The notes beneath the pieces were generated by a model, which worked only from the letters and a program-made list of their open reading frames with translations, ran no database searches and had not been told where the DNA came from. Below, in pieces: positions 46,000-56,085 of a stretch of DNA of 64,000 nt. The stretch comes from Schizochytrium sp. TIO01 (lineage: Eukaryota; Sar; Bigyra; Thraustochytrida; Thraustochytriidae), in contig SMSO01000005.1 of NCBI GenBank assembly GCA_004764695.1, positions 1,445,501 through 1,509,500 of the forward strand. The letters run 5' to 3'. Position numbers and translations under genes: made by a program. Position 1 is the first letter of the stretch; each line of letters begins with the position of its first letter.

Positions 46000-48663
46000 A
46001 TGTACCAGGAGGCTTTCGCTGAGGCTCTTCAGAGCTTCCACGAGCACCTCATTGCTGGTGCCCTTTCGGATGCCTTTGCAGCTCTACTCCAAATTGCCAA
46101 TATCGACGCTCGATTTGCTCACGAATCAGACTCTGGTTTAGACAAAAGCAGTCCCTCCGTCGCTTCACAAGACTCACCCCACATTCGTGGAGCTCTCTCT
46201 AGTCCCTCTGCGTCTCGTCGTGGTCTAAGCTCTGCTGCAGAGAGAGGCTCTAGCCATCGTGAAGGAGACCCAGGAAACCAGCTGGACCATCCCGAACACT
46301 ATCATAAGCGCGACGAAGAAGCTCGAACTGCGCTCGGAGAGGTCGTGATCGCGAGCGGTGTGAAGCTTTGCGGCGCTGTGGAGAAGGAACTTGAAGCCCT
46401 GGTGGAGTCTAGAGTGAACGCCGCAGAACTTCTTAAAAAACGACGTCAAAATGCTCGGGAGGAGGCCTTGAGGCTACAGAGATCTAGACAAAGATCTCGA
46501 AGACAATTTAGCGCAGGTATGTCTTCGACATCAGTGCCGACGTCTTCGCAAGCCGAAGCAAGAGCTAAACTTGTTGAGCAGAGCAGACGACACAAACTGA
46601 GAGAGCAGCGCAAAGCAGAAGCCTCCAGAGAACAACAAGATATGGCCATGCGAAGGCAAATACAACGTGAAGAAGAAGACTTGCCCAGGTTGAAAAGAGC
46701 AGCCGAGTTGTGCAGACTTGCAGAATCACTACGCGTGGTCATGGTAGGTATCGAAAGTCAAGGAATTGTGGGCACCCAACCGCGGAAAGACACTGTGACC
46801 CAAGATCAAAACTGTGCAGACAAGAGTGGAGCCAGTCGAGCCCTAGAGCTGTATTCAGTTTTAGTCTGTGCAGGGCTAGACGAGCGATGCGAAGCCGTGC
46901 TTGAGGAGCTCAAAGTGCACAGAAACCTAGCTAGTCGCACGACAAGCTTTGCAACGCAGGTGGACTCGTCGGAGGACGACCCTTATCTTGGCGCTTTGTC
47001 AAATATTCTCTTGTACGCCGACAGTTTAATCGAGAAACTCATTTTGGGTGAGTATGCGGTGGCTTCCTCGGAAACAGCTCATGAACTTGCCACAAAGCCT
47101 ATAGCAGAGCGTGTTGAAGCCAAGACAAGCGAAACTCTTGTTTTTGTGCTCAATGCATTCTTCAAGGATCGACGCATCGATACCTGGGTGAAGCTCGCAT
47201 GTGAGAGTCGCCAACCCCTCTCTGAAGTTCAGGTTGCAGACCTTGATCAGCTTCTTCATGACCTCATGCAAGCACAACAGTACTGCGGACACTTCACACG
47301 AATGTTGTCATCACTAGGTGTTCTAGATCCTGCCCGTTTGGCTGAGGGTGGCATTGCTGAGAAGCAAGTCGACCTTGCCTCAGCCTACATCCGACTCGAA
47401 GAGGCATGGCTCTCAGCATGCTTGTCCAAGGCACGTGCAATAGCAGACGTGACTGGCGAAGGCCAAGACTGCGTCAACTCACTTGTCAAAGACACCTTCT
47501 ACATTGTGAGAAAAGGATTTGCCCGATCAGTGTATACGGAAAATAGCCAGTCATGCTCTGCCATGGCCAATCATATATTTCGCCTAATTGAAGATGAATA
47601 CTCAACAGCTATTAAAGCTATCCTTAGCGGTGCAGAACAGCACGCTGGTACTGCCGTCTCATCAGGCGTATCGCCTGCGCATCATGGTAGCAATGGTAGT
47701 AAAGTTGAAGGTGCGAATGGCAATGACGAAGAAAACAATGTACACGTGGATTTATTCGCTGCTGCGCTTGACGGTGATATCCACGGTACAACAGCCCTCG
47801 ACTCGCCTTTATTGATTGCAATTAACACTATTGAACTCAGCAGCATTTTCATGAATGATCTTGTAAACGAAATGCAGCACGAAATTGCGGCGCGCTTTCC
47901 TGATCAGCTCATTCTAGTTGATATGGCATTACAAGGATTGCGCGAAACTGCTAATGAGCATAAGGCTTTGCGCACACAAGCCTTAGAGGAAGTTGTAACC
48001 ACTTGTTTTCAATCTATGTTTTTGTCTGCTGCGGATGTAGGTGTTAATACCATGACCTATGTAGTGAATAACCAAACCTATGAGCTTTATGAGCGCGAGG
48101 ACCCATTTGTATCCAAGTTTGTTGAAAACGAGATCGAGCAATCACGCATCTTCAAGAAATGCCGTACGTATTTATCACGGCCTAACTTTATAGCCCTCCT
48201 GGGTCTGGTGGCCAGGGAAGTCGCTAAGGCCTGGGAAGCTGCGCTGGTGAAGCACCAGGAATTCAATGATCTAGGTGCACTACGGCTTGCTGATGAGATC
48301 CGCGCGATGATGTCTTTACTTAGAGATCTTTATCTTTCACATGACGAGCGCGAACAAGCCGAGTTTCATCCTGAACTCCTTGAGCATTTCGCAGAGGAGC
48401 GCGACCAGTACACGCAACAGATTCGTAAGCATTTTGCTCGTCTGCTGCAAATGTCTTTCCTTTTAAGCCTCGAACTCACATCACACGTTGAGCTTGTTGC
48501 GTGCCCATTTACACCTGTGCTCTCTGAGGATCAGGTTCGAAGGGTTCTTCGCCGGCGGGTCCCCCCTGAACCAGGAGTTGATATTCGACAGCTCGACGTT
48601 TCTGCACACGTGGCGTCAAACGGAGAGCATATGCCTACTATAGCATTACCGCCCATGTCTTGA
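46000..48663 (+). CDS. COG4: Conserved oligomeric Golgi complex subunit 4
   Basis: COG4 is a core lobe A subunit of the COG tether, which guides retrograde vesicles within the Golgi and binds SNAREs. From ATG 46000 it has 887 residues. Family landmarks are DTFYIVRKGFARSVY near residue 498 (the VFYIVKK-type motif followed by an S/C-rich turn), a DPFV segment near 705, KHFARLLQMSFLLSLE near 810, and the C-terminal LSEDQVRRVLRRRV. Residues about 145-240 form a basic, Q/R-rich coiled-coil insert; this is the region copied as a pseudogene at 38594-38940. The frame stays open upstream to a splice acceptor at 45953, so the true N-terminus may extend through an upstream exon. Its 3' end converges on a J-protein gene. 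Confidence 0.9.
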   Translation: MYQEAFAEALQSFHEHLIAGALSDAFAALLQIANIDARFAHESDSGLDKSSPSVASQDSPHIRGALSSPSASRRGLSSAAERGSSHREGDPGNQLDHPEHYHKRDEEARTALGEVVIASGVKLCGAVEKELEALVESRVNAAELLKKRRQNAREEALRLQRSRQRSRRQFSAGMSSTSVPTSSQAEARAKLVEQSRRHKLREQRKAEASREQQDMAMRRQIQREEEDLPRLKRAAELCRLAESLRVVMVGIESQGIVGTQPRKDTVTQDQNCADKSGASRALELYSVLVCAGLDERCEAVLEELKVHRNLASRTTSFATQVDSSEDDPYLGALSNILLYADSLIEKLILGEYAVASSETAHELATKPIAERVEAKTSETLVFVLNAFFKDRRIDTWVKLACESRQPLSEVQVADLDQLLHDLMQAQQYCGHFTRMLSSLGVLDPARLAEGGIAEKQVDLASAYIRLEEAWLSACLSKARAIADVTGEGQDCVNSLVKDTFYIVRKGFARSVYTENSQSCSAMANHIFRLIEDEYSTAIKAILSGAEQHAGTAVSSGVSPAHHGSNGSKVEGANGNDEENNVHVDLFAAALDGDIHGTTALDSPLLIAINTIELSSIFMNDLVNEMQHEIAARFPDQLILVDMALQGLRETANEHKALRTQALEEVVTTCFQSMFLSAADVGVNTMTYVVNNQTYELYEREDPFVSKFVENEIEQSRIFKKCRTYLSRPNFIALLGLVAREVAKAWEAALVKHQEFNDLGALRLADEIRAMMSLLRDLYLSHDEREQAEFHPELLEHFAEERDQYTQQIRKHFARLLQMSFLLSLELTSHVELVACPFTPVLSEDQVRRVLRRRVPPEPGVDIRQLDVSAHVASNGEHMPTIALPPMS

Positions 48664-49265
48664 ATAATACGTTAAAAGTTACCCATGGAAAACTAGCAAC
48701 CTTGCCTAGTTATATCCAGATAATTCTATGGAACAAGTGCAACCCCTATTAGCTATCAGATATATGTCCCACTACTTCATAACGCTGGAACCTCGGCCCT
48801 ATCTAGAAAAGCAGATTTCAATCAGTATTTAAAGTTCCTTTTTTTCAAATTGCAAGTTTGTACCCAATTCAGCAAATTGCCTTTTTTTGGGGGGGGGGGG
48901 GGGGGGGATTTCGATGTCTAGTCATTGAAGCAAAAATGACTCCATCCTAATTTTTCAAAGTTGATTTCTTTACAAGGTTCAAAAAAATGCTAGAATTGGA
49001 GAATTACACTAAAATCTACGAAACCCGAAATTTCTAGTGAATTGCATTATACAAACAGATTGGGATAGAGTGGTGTCACGAATAGAATAGATGTCGACAC
49101 TAACATACAGGCGCATGGTATGCGCATGCTGCAATCTCGGTGCAAGCGAAGCATCGCTATATTTCCTAGTGATCGAAGAAGATATTACCATACCAGCAAA
49201 ACCAATACAAAATACAAAATACAAAACAGACAACCATTTCAACACAGTGGCTTTAGGTCCAATCT
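48664..49265. other. Convergent 3' spacer with a 19-G run
   Basis: Presumed 3' UTRs of COG4 and the J-protein gene. It holds a perfect run of 19 G (48889-48907) after seven T. No gene is seen. Confidence 0.7.
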
Positions 49266-50414
49266 TTACTTGGGCAGAGTTGGACGCAAGGCATCTTGAG
49301 ACAGTTTAGTGAACTCCGCTTGGCCATCCAGAAGACGCTCAACAAAGCTCACGAGTATGGCTGCTGAGTCCGTACTAAGTGGGGCACGCAATCTTGCGAG
49401 ACTTTTGTGCGAAGGCCTAAGGGCAAAGACAGCATCAACATCATTTCTGATATCAGTACTAGAGTGTCCGTCTGCCCAAGGGATTTGTGAACATAGAAAG
49501 TCCTTCCAGGCCTTATATCCAGTCTCACCAAGTACTGGCCTAGATAATGCCCTGAACATGACCTTATCAGCACGATACTTCGCATTCAAATCAGCTACCC
49601 ACCTCGCCACGGGTGCTGCAAGTCCTTGGCCATCCACCATAGGTTTTTGCGTGAGCACGACAACAATGAAGGGTTTTGAGGGTCTATCTAAGTCAATTTC
49701 ACGTAGGTGCCATGCAGATACCGAAACGTGTGCGCCATTGGGCCTATCCTGAGTTCTGTTTTGCTGGTGTTGCTGCCCCTGCTCTCGCCTTTGACGACGC
49801 TCCTCGTGCGCTGCACGCATGGCCTCAGGATTGGTAAGGTATTGCACAAAATAATATACTGCGAAACTGATGAAACCGGCTAGAGGCAAATTCCCAACCA
49901 GCATAGCCAGAAATTGTGCGTAGAGTGGCATGCTCTCAAACCTCTGCTGATACTGTTGTTGCTGTTGCTGCCTATACGCATTATACTCTTTAAAGTTCTT
50001 AAAGTTGGCCTGGTACCTCGCATCGTGGTGGTAATATTGCTGTCTCCCATGTGAGAAACTAGCGTCATTTGCACGGTATCTTGCGCCCCCAGAGCTGTAG
50101 AACCCGCGAGAATAGCCTCCTTCGTCCTGTAGAGCTGCTTGGCGTCGCTTTGCTGGGTCCGAAAGTACCTCATGAGCCTCGGACACACGAAGAAACTTTT
50201 CTTGCGCAGACGGGTCTTTGTTGCGGTCTGGGTGGTATATTTTAGCCAACTTTTTATAGGCGTTTCGAACATCTTCTTCAGATGCTGTCGGAGCCAAACC
50301 TAGAGTTTTATAGTGGCCCGAGAGGCCTGCTTCTACTGCAGAAAAGCTCAAGAGTAGCACCAAAATTGCAGACACTGACAGCACGCTCTGACGCCATGAC
50401 ACGAAACGGACCAT
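49266..50414 (-). CDS. ER membrane J-domain co-chaperone
   Basis: A DnaJ-type partner that stimulates an Hsp70, probably BiP in the ER lumen. It has 382 residues from ATG 50414. A signal peptide (about 1-29, ending SAVEA) precedes a J-domain (about 33-95) with the required HPD at 61-63. An aromatic- and Q-rich linker follows, then a hydrophobic segment (about 165-193, including GFISFAVYYFVQYL). The C-terminal 150 residues contain SKPFIVVVLTQKP and could be a thioredoxin-like fold, as in some ER J-proteins; this is a guess. The TTG three codons upstream was not used as start. A run of GAAATA units (plus strand, about 50518-50560) lies in its 5' flank. Confidence 0.88.
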   Translation of the reverse strand: MVRFVSWRQSVLSVSAILVLLLSFSAVEAGLSGHYKTLGLAPTASEEDVRNAYKKLAKIYHPDRNKDPSAQEKFLRVSEAHEVLSDPAKRRQAALQDEGGYSRGFYSSGGARYRANDASFSHGRQQYYHHDARYQANFKNFKEYNAYRQQQQQQYQQRFESMPLYAQFLAMLVGNLPLAGFISFAVYYFVQYLTNPEAMRAAHEERRQRREQGQQHQQNRTQDRPNGAHVSVSAWHLREIDLDRPSKPFIVVVLTQKPMVDGQGLAAPVARWVADLNAKYRADKVMFRALSRPVLGETGYKAWKDFLCSQIPWADGHSSTDIRNDVDAVFALRPSHKSLARLRAPLSTDSAAILVSFVERLLDGQAEFTKLSQDALRPTLPK

Positions 50415-51655
50415 CCCCAGCAAACAAAGGTTCTATTCTGTCGTCACAGCAGCAGCAGCAGCAGCAGCCCTTGAGCACCCGCCCAATTAATATGCTAGAC
50501 TCTGTTGCAGTGGAGGTGGAAATAGAAATAGAAATAGAAATGGAAAGGGAAAGGGAAATAGAAATAGAGATGGAAATGGGTGTGGCGATGCATTTGTACA
50601 CTAGGTATAGTAGTTTTCTAAGAAGGCTTCAGTACATCACGAGGTAGAATCAGCTAGTAGCTAAAGGTAATTCGCCTCTTCAACGCGACAGACAGTCTGT
50701 CTGTCTCTAGAAGAGAGTACACAAAACGCCTATGCACCTGCTACGCTAGGCGCCTTAGAGCTTGCCTTAATAGCAGATACCTCTAGAGGTGGTCTGAGGT
50801 GTAGTACCATTACTTTTCAAGAGTGCACACGGAGCAGACCTCCCATTGCCTGACTTCTCTGCGGATATACACAATCACGTTGCGGCATGCGATGAATGCT
50901 ATGGGCATTGCTTGTTCAATTCACGAAGAAGAAGTTCTCCTAAGCTTGCTCATGCTCTTCGGGGCTGCGATGGGCTAGCAGCACTGGCAAACTCGTGTCG
51001 CTTACGAGTCTCGCATATCACCACAAATTGCTCTCACGTGGCAGAAGCTTCACAAGTTGGGCAGGGACTCAAGCCCAAGCAAGAGAAGCCATCGCTTTGG
51101 TGGCATTTTGGACCACCACAAAGACGTGGAGAGCGAATAGTCATGGCGAGGGTGTCGTCTGTTACTGTTGCGGAGGTCAGGTTGATCAGAACGCAGGTAC
51201 TGAAATGGTTTAGAAAAAGGGAATTGCGTGAAGGCTTGGTGTGGTTCTGTTTGTCTATTGGAAATAATAATGGTTTGAGGGTTTGTCGTGCACATACGTT
51301 CGAAATAGTACCTAAACAACAATGCATTTCGATAGATCCTTGAATGTGACCTGATGTTTCGGGGTCGATACAATTAAGATTGACATTATTTTTTATCTTA
51401 AAAAAAGAAAAAGAAAAAAAAAGAGTCATATCATGGGTGATTGATTTGGCTTGAGCTTCCATCCAAGCTAGAAGATTCTATCCCATTACCTCTGGCTGGT
51501 GAGAGAGAAAATTCGCTGCGAGGAAGACCCAAAATTGTTTTTTCTATTGGATTAACAAGAAACAAGAGTTTTGTGTATTTAATTTCATATCTTTTGTTTA
51601 CCTTCTTTTTTTAGAGCTTCATTCCATTTCATAAACACTGAAGCCCTTGCTCTCA

Positions 51656-51873
51656 GGTCCTCGGTAGTGCAAAACAGACTTGACCTGGCGAGAAGCACAA
51701 TCTACGAACTGGTTGCGCTTGGGAGACGTGGCTCCGAACTTTGCAGAGTAAATTATGCTCAATACCAAATGCCACCCCAAGCCATCGTCCGTATCGAAGA
51801 GGAATTCTGCGCAGTCCTTGCGGAGTCACTTCTGACCGCAACGCAAAATCGCAAACTATGGCGAACGAACTAA
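51656..51873 (+). pseudogene. Exon-like coding fragment, unknown family
   Basis: After a pyrimidine-rich TTGCTCTCAG (a good 3' splice site) the frame is open for about 72 codons to TAA 51871-51873. It includes NRLDLARSTIYELVALGRR and IVRIEEEFCAVLAESLL, with helix-like composition. No matching upstream exon was found in frame with any donor I tried. It may be the last exon of an unseen gene or a relic. Confidence 0.28.
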
Positions 51874-52053
51874 GTCACCAACTCAACAACGTCTCGGTCG
51901 GTCTCTGGTGCGTGCAGCAAACTCGGCGCAGTTTCTTTCGGGAGCACTCGTGATGGTTTCACAGGTGGCCACGAGACTATGGAGCTTCAGCCGTGCCTTC
52001 GATCGATGGCACACCTGCGTCTTCGGCCGGCATCGCTAACCTTTGGCTTCGTG

Positions 52054-52180
52054 ATGAATGAATGAATGAATGAATGAATGAATGAATGAATGAATGAATG
52101 AGTCAATGAATGAATGAATGAATGAATGAATGAATGAATGAATGAATGAATGAATGAATGAATGAATGAATGAATGAATG

Positions 52181-52251
<71 letters not shown>

Positions 52252-52332
52252 GAATAAATGAATGAATGAATGAATGAATGAATGAATGAATGAATGAATG
52301 AATGAATGAATGAATGAATGAATGAATGAATG

Positions 52333-52365
<33 letters not shown>

Positions 52366-52380
52366 ATCAATCAATCAATG
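52054..52380. repeat. Alternating GAAT and CAAT array
   Basis: Four blocks in one phase: GAAT (about 52055-52183), CAAT (52184-52251), GAAT (52252-52334) and CAAT (52335-52379), with rare variants such as GTCA and AATA. Neighbouring blocks differ only by G versus C at one position. Variant GTAT units follow to about 52445. Confidence 0.95.
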
Positions 52381-52756
52381 AAGGAACGAATGAATGAATG
52401 TATGTATGAGTGTATGTATGTATGAATGAATTTATGTATGAGTGTACGTATGCATAGGTCCACACTAGTGGGCACCTAGGCACGATTAGCCATCTCCACA
52501 TCAAAATGAACGATTCTAAGCAGTCGTAGCAATTGCTTCGATAGTTTACTTACCTGGCATTCACTTGGACGAGGAACTCCAGCGTCCGGGGAGGACTCAC
52601 CTTTCACGAGCAATCGCACAAGCAAGAGTCATCACTTACCCCTGCTGCTCGCAAGGAGCTTTGCTAGCTTGATACGCAGCACTTTGTGCAGACCTTGGTG
52701 TCTGCTGTCGATTCCTCTCCACCGACAAGTTCCCACGTTCAACTCAGGCGTCCCCG

Positions 52757-55612
52757 ATGGGCGGCACAGAGGCCGGCGCGGAGTCCGCAGCCTCTGCTCT
52801 CTGCGAAGTTCTGTCAGCGCTGGCACCTTCAAAACTCCCTTTATCACCAGGTTTGTCACGCTCCGTTGAGCAGCTTGGTTATGGAGCTGCCGTCGCAGAG
52901 GATAGCACAGGTGATGCGATGCCTGTCTCGGAAATTGCTGAAAAGAATGATGCAGAGCCGTTCGTTGAGTCTGTTCCGGGCGTACCGGGAGCTCGCGTCG
53001 TTCGAGGCCTTTTAAGCTCTGCGGAATGTCAAGCTCTTGAGTCTGTGATTAGAAGCGTACATGGATCTTTGCGTCAACGTCACCGCCTCGAAGGTCATCG
53101 TGAACGTCGGGAGTCCCAACATCACGTGGCTCTGGAGGTAGGCTCCAAGCCTCTTGAGACTCTCGCAGCGAGACTCAGGCCATTCTTGGACGAATTTGCG
53201 GGTCCGAAGTCCAAGAAGCCACTTGAGGCCGCAGGCAAAGAACTCTCCAGTTTTTTGAGAACGTATTGCTACGAAGAGGGGGACTTTTCAGCGCCACATT
53301 TTGACAAAGCATTCACGGAGCACACTGGAGATGATCACGACACTACAGAAGGTGATAAAGATGAGGACGTTGACAAGGCCAAAAATAGTGGTTCCAAGAA
53401 TAATAAGAAAAAACCCAACGAGAAGGGTGGCGTACTGGCGCGTGAGCTCGTAAGGTTCTCAGCATTCTCTGTAGTAATGTACTTGAACGAAGGCTTTGAG
53501 GGCGGTGCAACGACCTTCTTCAAGGAAGATGAGAGAATTAAACCTTCAAGGAGAGGTAACACTCCGATAATCGAAGATATGAGCATCTTGGAGGTAGCGG
53601 GAGCCAATGTACCACGCATGGGAGACGTTTTGGTCTTCCCTCATGGCAATATGCCTGGATCATTCCCAAACCCTCTTCACGAAGGTTCAGTGCTTAAGAA
53701 AGGATCCAAGTGTATCATTAGGACAGATGTCTTTTATCTCGCAAAAACACAGAAGTCCAAGAACAAGCCTAAGAACAAGAAAACCAAGAAGAATTCAAAA
53801 GACCCGGAGGACAACAACAGTAGCAACAAAACCGACAAAAATCACGACAAGCGCGATGCAAGCCGTAGTAACGACGACCGCTTCAGTAGTGACGACAAGA
53901 ACCCAGAAGATGTTAGCAGCAAGAAAGACAACGCTCACAGCGACCAAACGCCACACCAAAATTACAGCAGTGTTGACAGTATCAACTCGGAGCCTGTGGC
54001 AGAGCAGGAGCACATAGTCATAACCAACGAGAACAGTTTCGATAGCGCCATTGACAGAAGCGAAGAACAAAACCATGCTGACGTAATGCTGGACGATAAT
54101 ACCAATAATATTAGACCTCCGCAGAGACTAGCTAAGCAACCTCGTCTCGCCTCACCAGAGCCCCGTGAGGGCGACCCTATGGCAAATGCCATTGAAACAT
54201 TGTTAGAAGCACGACTCGCCATGTTATGTCCAATTTCCACGCATCTTGCGAGAGGCTCCGTTCGCCGCCTCAACGAACCAAGCAAACCAGAGTTCGAGTC
54301 CAAACTCCCCTCAACAATCTTTTGGACTCTCTTTAGGGATCAGCGCGCAGATCCAAATCTGAGTAATCTTGTGGCCAAAAACAAGGTCTTGCTCACCTCT
54401 GACATGGGCGTATCTCGTGAACTCACAAGGGACGGCTTGGCCCGAGCTCTTATTGATGAACTCCCAAGTGAGCACCCACTAGCCTTCATTTGTGCCAGCG
54501 ATGATGGTTCAGGTCGCCTTTCTTTTTCATCCAAAGTTTACGTTGCCGAGAAGAGTCTCCATGGCCAAATTATGTGCATCAAATGCGGCGCCTTCGTTAA
54601 AGCCGCTACGGGAGGCCTTGAGTGGCACATGAAAAACGCACATAGTGTAGAGACTCATCAGATTGCCTTCGAGGCAGTGCAGCGCCAATCAGATGCACTT
54701 TTCGTAATTAAGTCGATACCGGGAGCAGATATTTTCGCTAACAGCAAAGTTGACGAAAACCTTAAGAAATCTATTCTTGGCTCCGTAAGACTCGACCCAA
54801 GCGAGGTGGCTCGTGCAATGAGAGATCGAGATACGCTCCATGATGCAGTTGAGGCGGGGCGCATCAAATCACTTGGCCCCGAACTTGATGCATGCCGTAG
54901 CGGAGATATTGAAGCTTTGCGGAAAGCAGTGGCAAACGGATGGAATCCACGGACATCGACTGATAAAAATGGAGCCAATGGTTTGCTTTGGGCCGCCGGA
55001 TTTGGTAATCTTGAGGTCTGCAAGTTCCTTGTGCGCGAATGTAAACTCGACCCGGTTCGTGATGCTCAAAATGCACGTCGCGGATACAGTGGACGAACAG
55101 CGTTACATTGGGCAGCTCGCAATGGACACCTTAGAGTTGTTCGATGGCTTATCGAGGAAGAAAATAGTCCTGTTGACGCAAGCACAGGCGACGGCACGAC
55201 GCCACTCTGCCTAGCTGCTTGGCAGGGTCACGTGGACATGTGTAAGTATCTTGTAGAAGAGGCCAAGGCTGATCCCCAAACCGTCAATTCATTTGGGTGC
55301 AATATGGCCATGTGGGTATCCCAGAGCCCTCAACACGAAAGCGCCATGCAACTATGCAAGTACTTCGCCCAGCTTGGCGTAAACTTCACTCTCATCAATC
55401 ATAATGGACAGGGCTGTTTACACAAGGCCGCGCAGCGCGGAAACCGTCCTGTTTGCGAGTGGCTCCTTAAACAAATCAAGCTGGGGGCTGAACATTTTGC
55501 TCCCAATGAAAATGAGAAGTCTCGCCCATTTGAACTCGCCAAGTTTGCAGGACATGACGAATTGGCCAAGTATCTCGAACAACCTAAAGTTGCCGAGGCT
55601 TTGGCAGCCTGA
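52757..55612 (+). CDS. 2-oxoglutarate/Fe(II) dioxygenase fused to zinc-finger-like and ankyrin domains
   Basis: A predicted prolyl-4-hydroxylase-type dioxygenase, 951 residues, single exon. The catalytic fold (about 68-330) has the iron ligands H181 and D183 (HFD), the core strand FSAFSVVMYLNEGFEGGATT, GDVLVFPHG, and H308 with K318 ten residues on, the expected 2-oxoglutarate partner, then RTDVFY. A K/D/E-rich insert (about 190-230) splits the core, and a long charged N/D/K-rich linker follows (about 333-460). CIKCG plus HMKNAH (about 605-625) has C2H2 finger spacing. The C-terminus (about 715-948) is ankyrin repeats, for example TALHWAARNGHLRVVRWLI. No signal peptide is seen, so a cytosolic or nuclear enzyme is likely; ankyrin repeats may select the protein substrate (inference). 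All four key active-site residues are present. Confidence 0.9.
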   Translation: MGGTEAGAESAASALCEVLSALAPSKLPLSPGLSRSVEQLGYGAAVAEDSTGDAMPVSEIAEKNDAEPFVESVPGVPGARVVRGLLSSAECQALESVIRSVHGSLRQRHRLEGHRERRESQHHVALEVGSKPLETLAARLRPFLDEFAGPKSKKPLEAAGKELSSFLRTYCYEEGDFSAPHFDKAFTEHTGDDHDTTEGDKDEDVDKAKNSGSKNNKKKPNEKGGVLARELVRFSAFSVVMYLNEGFEGGATTFFKEDERIKPSRRGNTPIIEDMSILEVAGANVPRMGDVLVFPHGNMPGSFPNPLHEGSVLKKGSKCIIRTDVFYLAKTQKSKNKPKNKKTKKNSKDPEDNNSSNKTDKNHDKRDASRSNDDRFSSDDKNPEDVSSKKDNAHSDQTPHQNYSSVDSINSEPVAEQEHIVITNENSFDSAIDRSEEQNHADVMLDDNTNNIRPPQRLAKQPRLASPEPREGDPMANAIETLLEARLAMLCPISTHLARGSVRRLNEPSKPEFESKLPSTIFWTLFRDQRADPNLSNLVAKNKVLLTSDMGVSRELTRDGLARALIDELPSEHPLAFICASDDGSGRLSFSSKVYVAEKSLHGQIMCIKCGAFVKAATGGLEWHMKNAHSVETHQIAFEAVQRQSDALFVIKSIPGADIFANSKVDENLKKSILGSVRLDPSEVARAMRDRDTLHDAVEAGRIKSLGPELDACRSGDIEALRKAVANGWNPRTSTDKNGANGLLWAAGFGNLEVCKFLVRECKLDPVRDAQNARRGYSGRTALHWAARNGHLRVVRWLIEEENSPVDASTGDGTTPLCLAAWQGHVDMCKYLVEEAKADPQTVNSFGCNMAMWVSQSPQHESAMQLCKYFAQLGVNFTLINHNGQGCLHKAAQRGNRPVCEWLLKQIKLGAEHFAPNENEKSRPFELAKFAGHDELAKYLEQPKVAEALAA

Positions 55613-56085
55613 TAGAACTCAGAGTTCTCATAGTTGTCATTGTCACAATCGACCGAACAAGTCAAGATGCAGGTGGCATTGAATGCCTAAAGAGGATGTT
55701 CTTGTCCTTTCCATGGGAGTTTTGCTAGAAGTCATAAACTGCCACTGACTCTCCCATACCTATTATTGCTTTACCTATTTCGCATCATGATCATTGATTT
55801 GAAATATTAAAAGAAGCCCAAACACGAATCACATGAATAAGAAGTAATAAACAATCGCTTCTACATTTTTATTATAATGAGGCAAGTGTGCGCCCAATAC
55901 GTTGTAGTGCTTTTTTCTTGCCCCTATTTTCTCAATGTAAGTAGTGCTTCAGATCGTTTGGAGATTTAATTTATTTTAGGTTTAGTTTGTTCAGGTTTAT
56001 CATCACTCTGCTATATACACCCATCATGGTCAAACCGAGCAAAAAACTTTGGAATTATCTTTATCATCACAGCCGTTCGAAAATA
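55613..56085. other. Convergent 3' spacer
   Basis: AT-rich sequence between two convergent genes. No coding signal or array is seen. Confidence 0.65.

Larger units (their letters stand above)
50415..52756. other. Spacer with weak coding-like frames and tetranucleotide arrays
   Basis: A 165-codon plus frame (50846-51343) begins with a non-ATG codon, overlaps another open frame and has no recognisable domain. 51656-51873 is exon-like (listed separately). A large GAAT/CAAT array fills 52054-52380. The bases before 52757 should hold the promoter of the dioxygenase gene. Confidence 0.45.
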
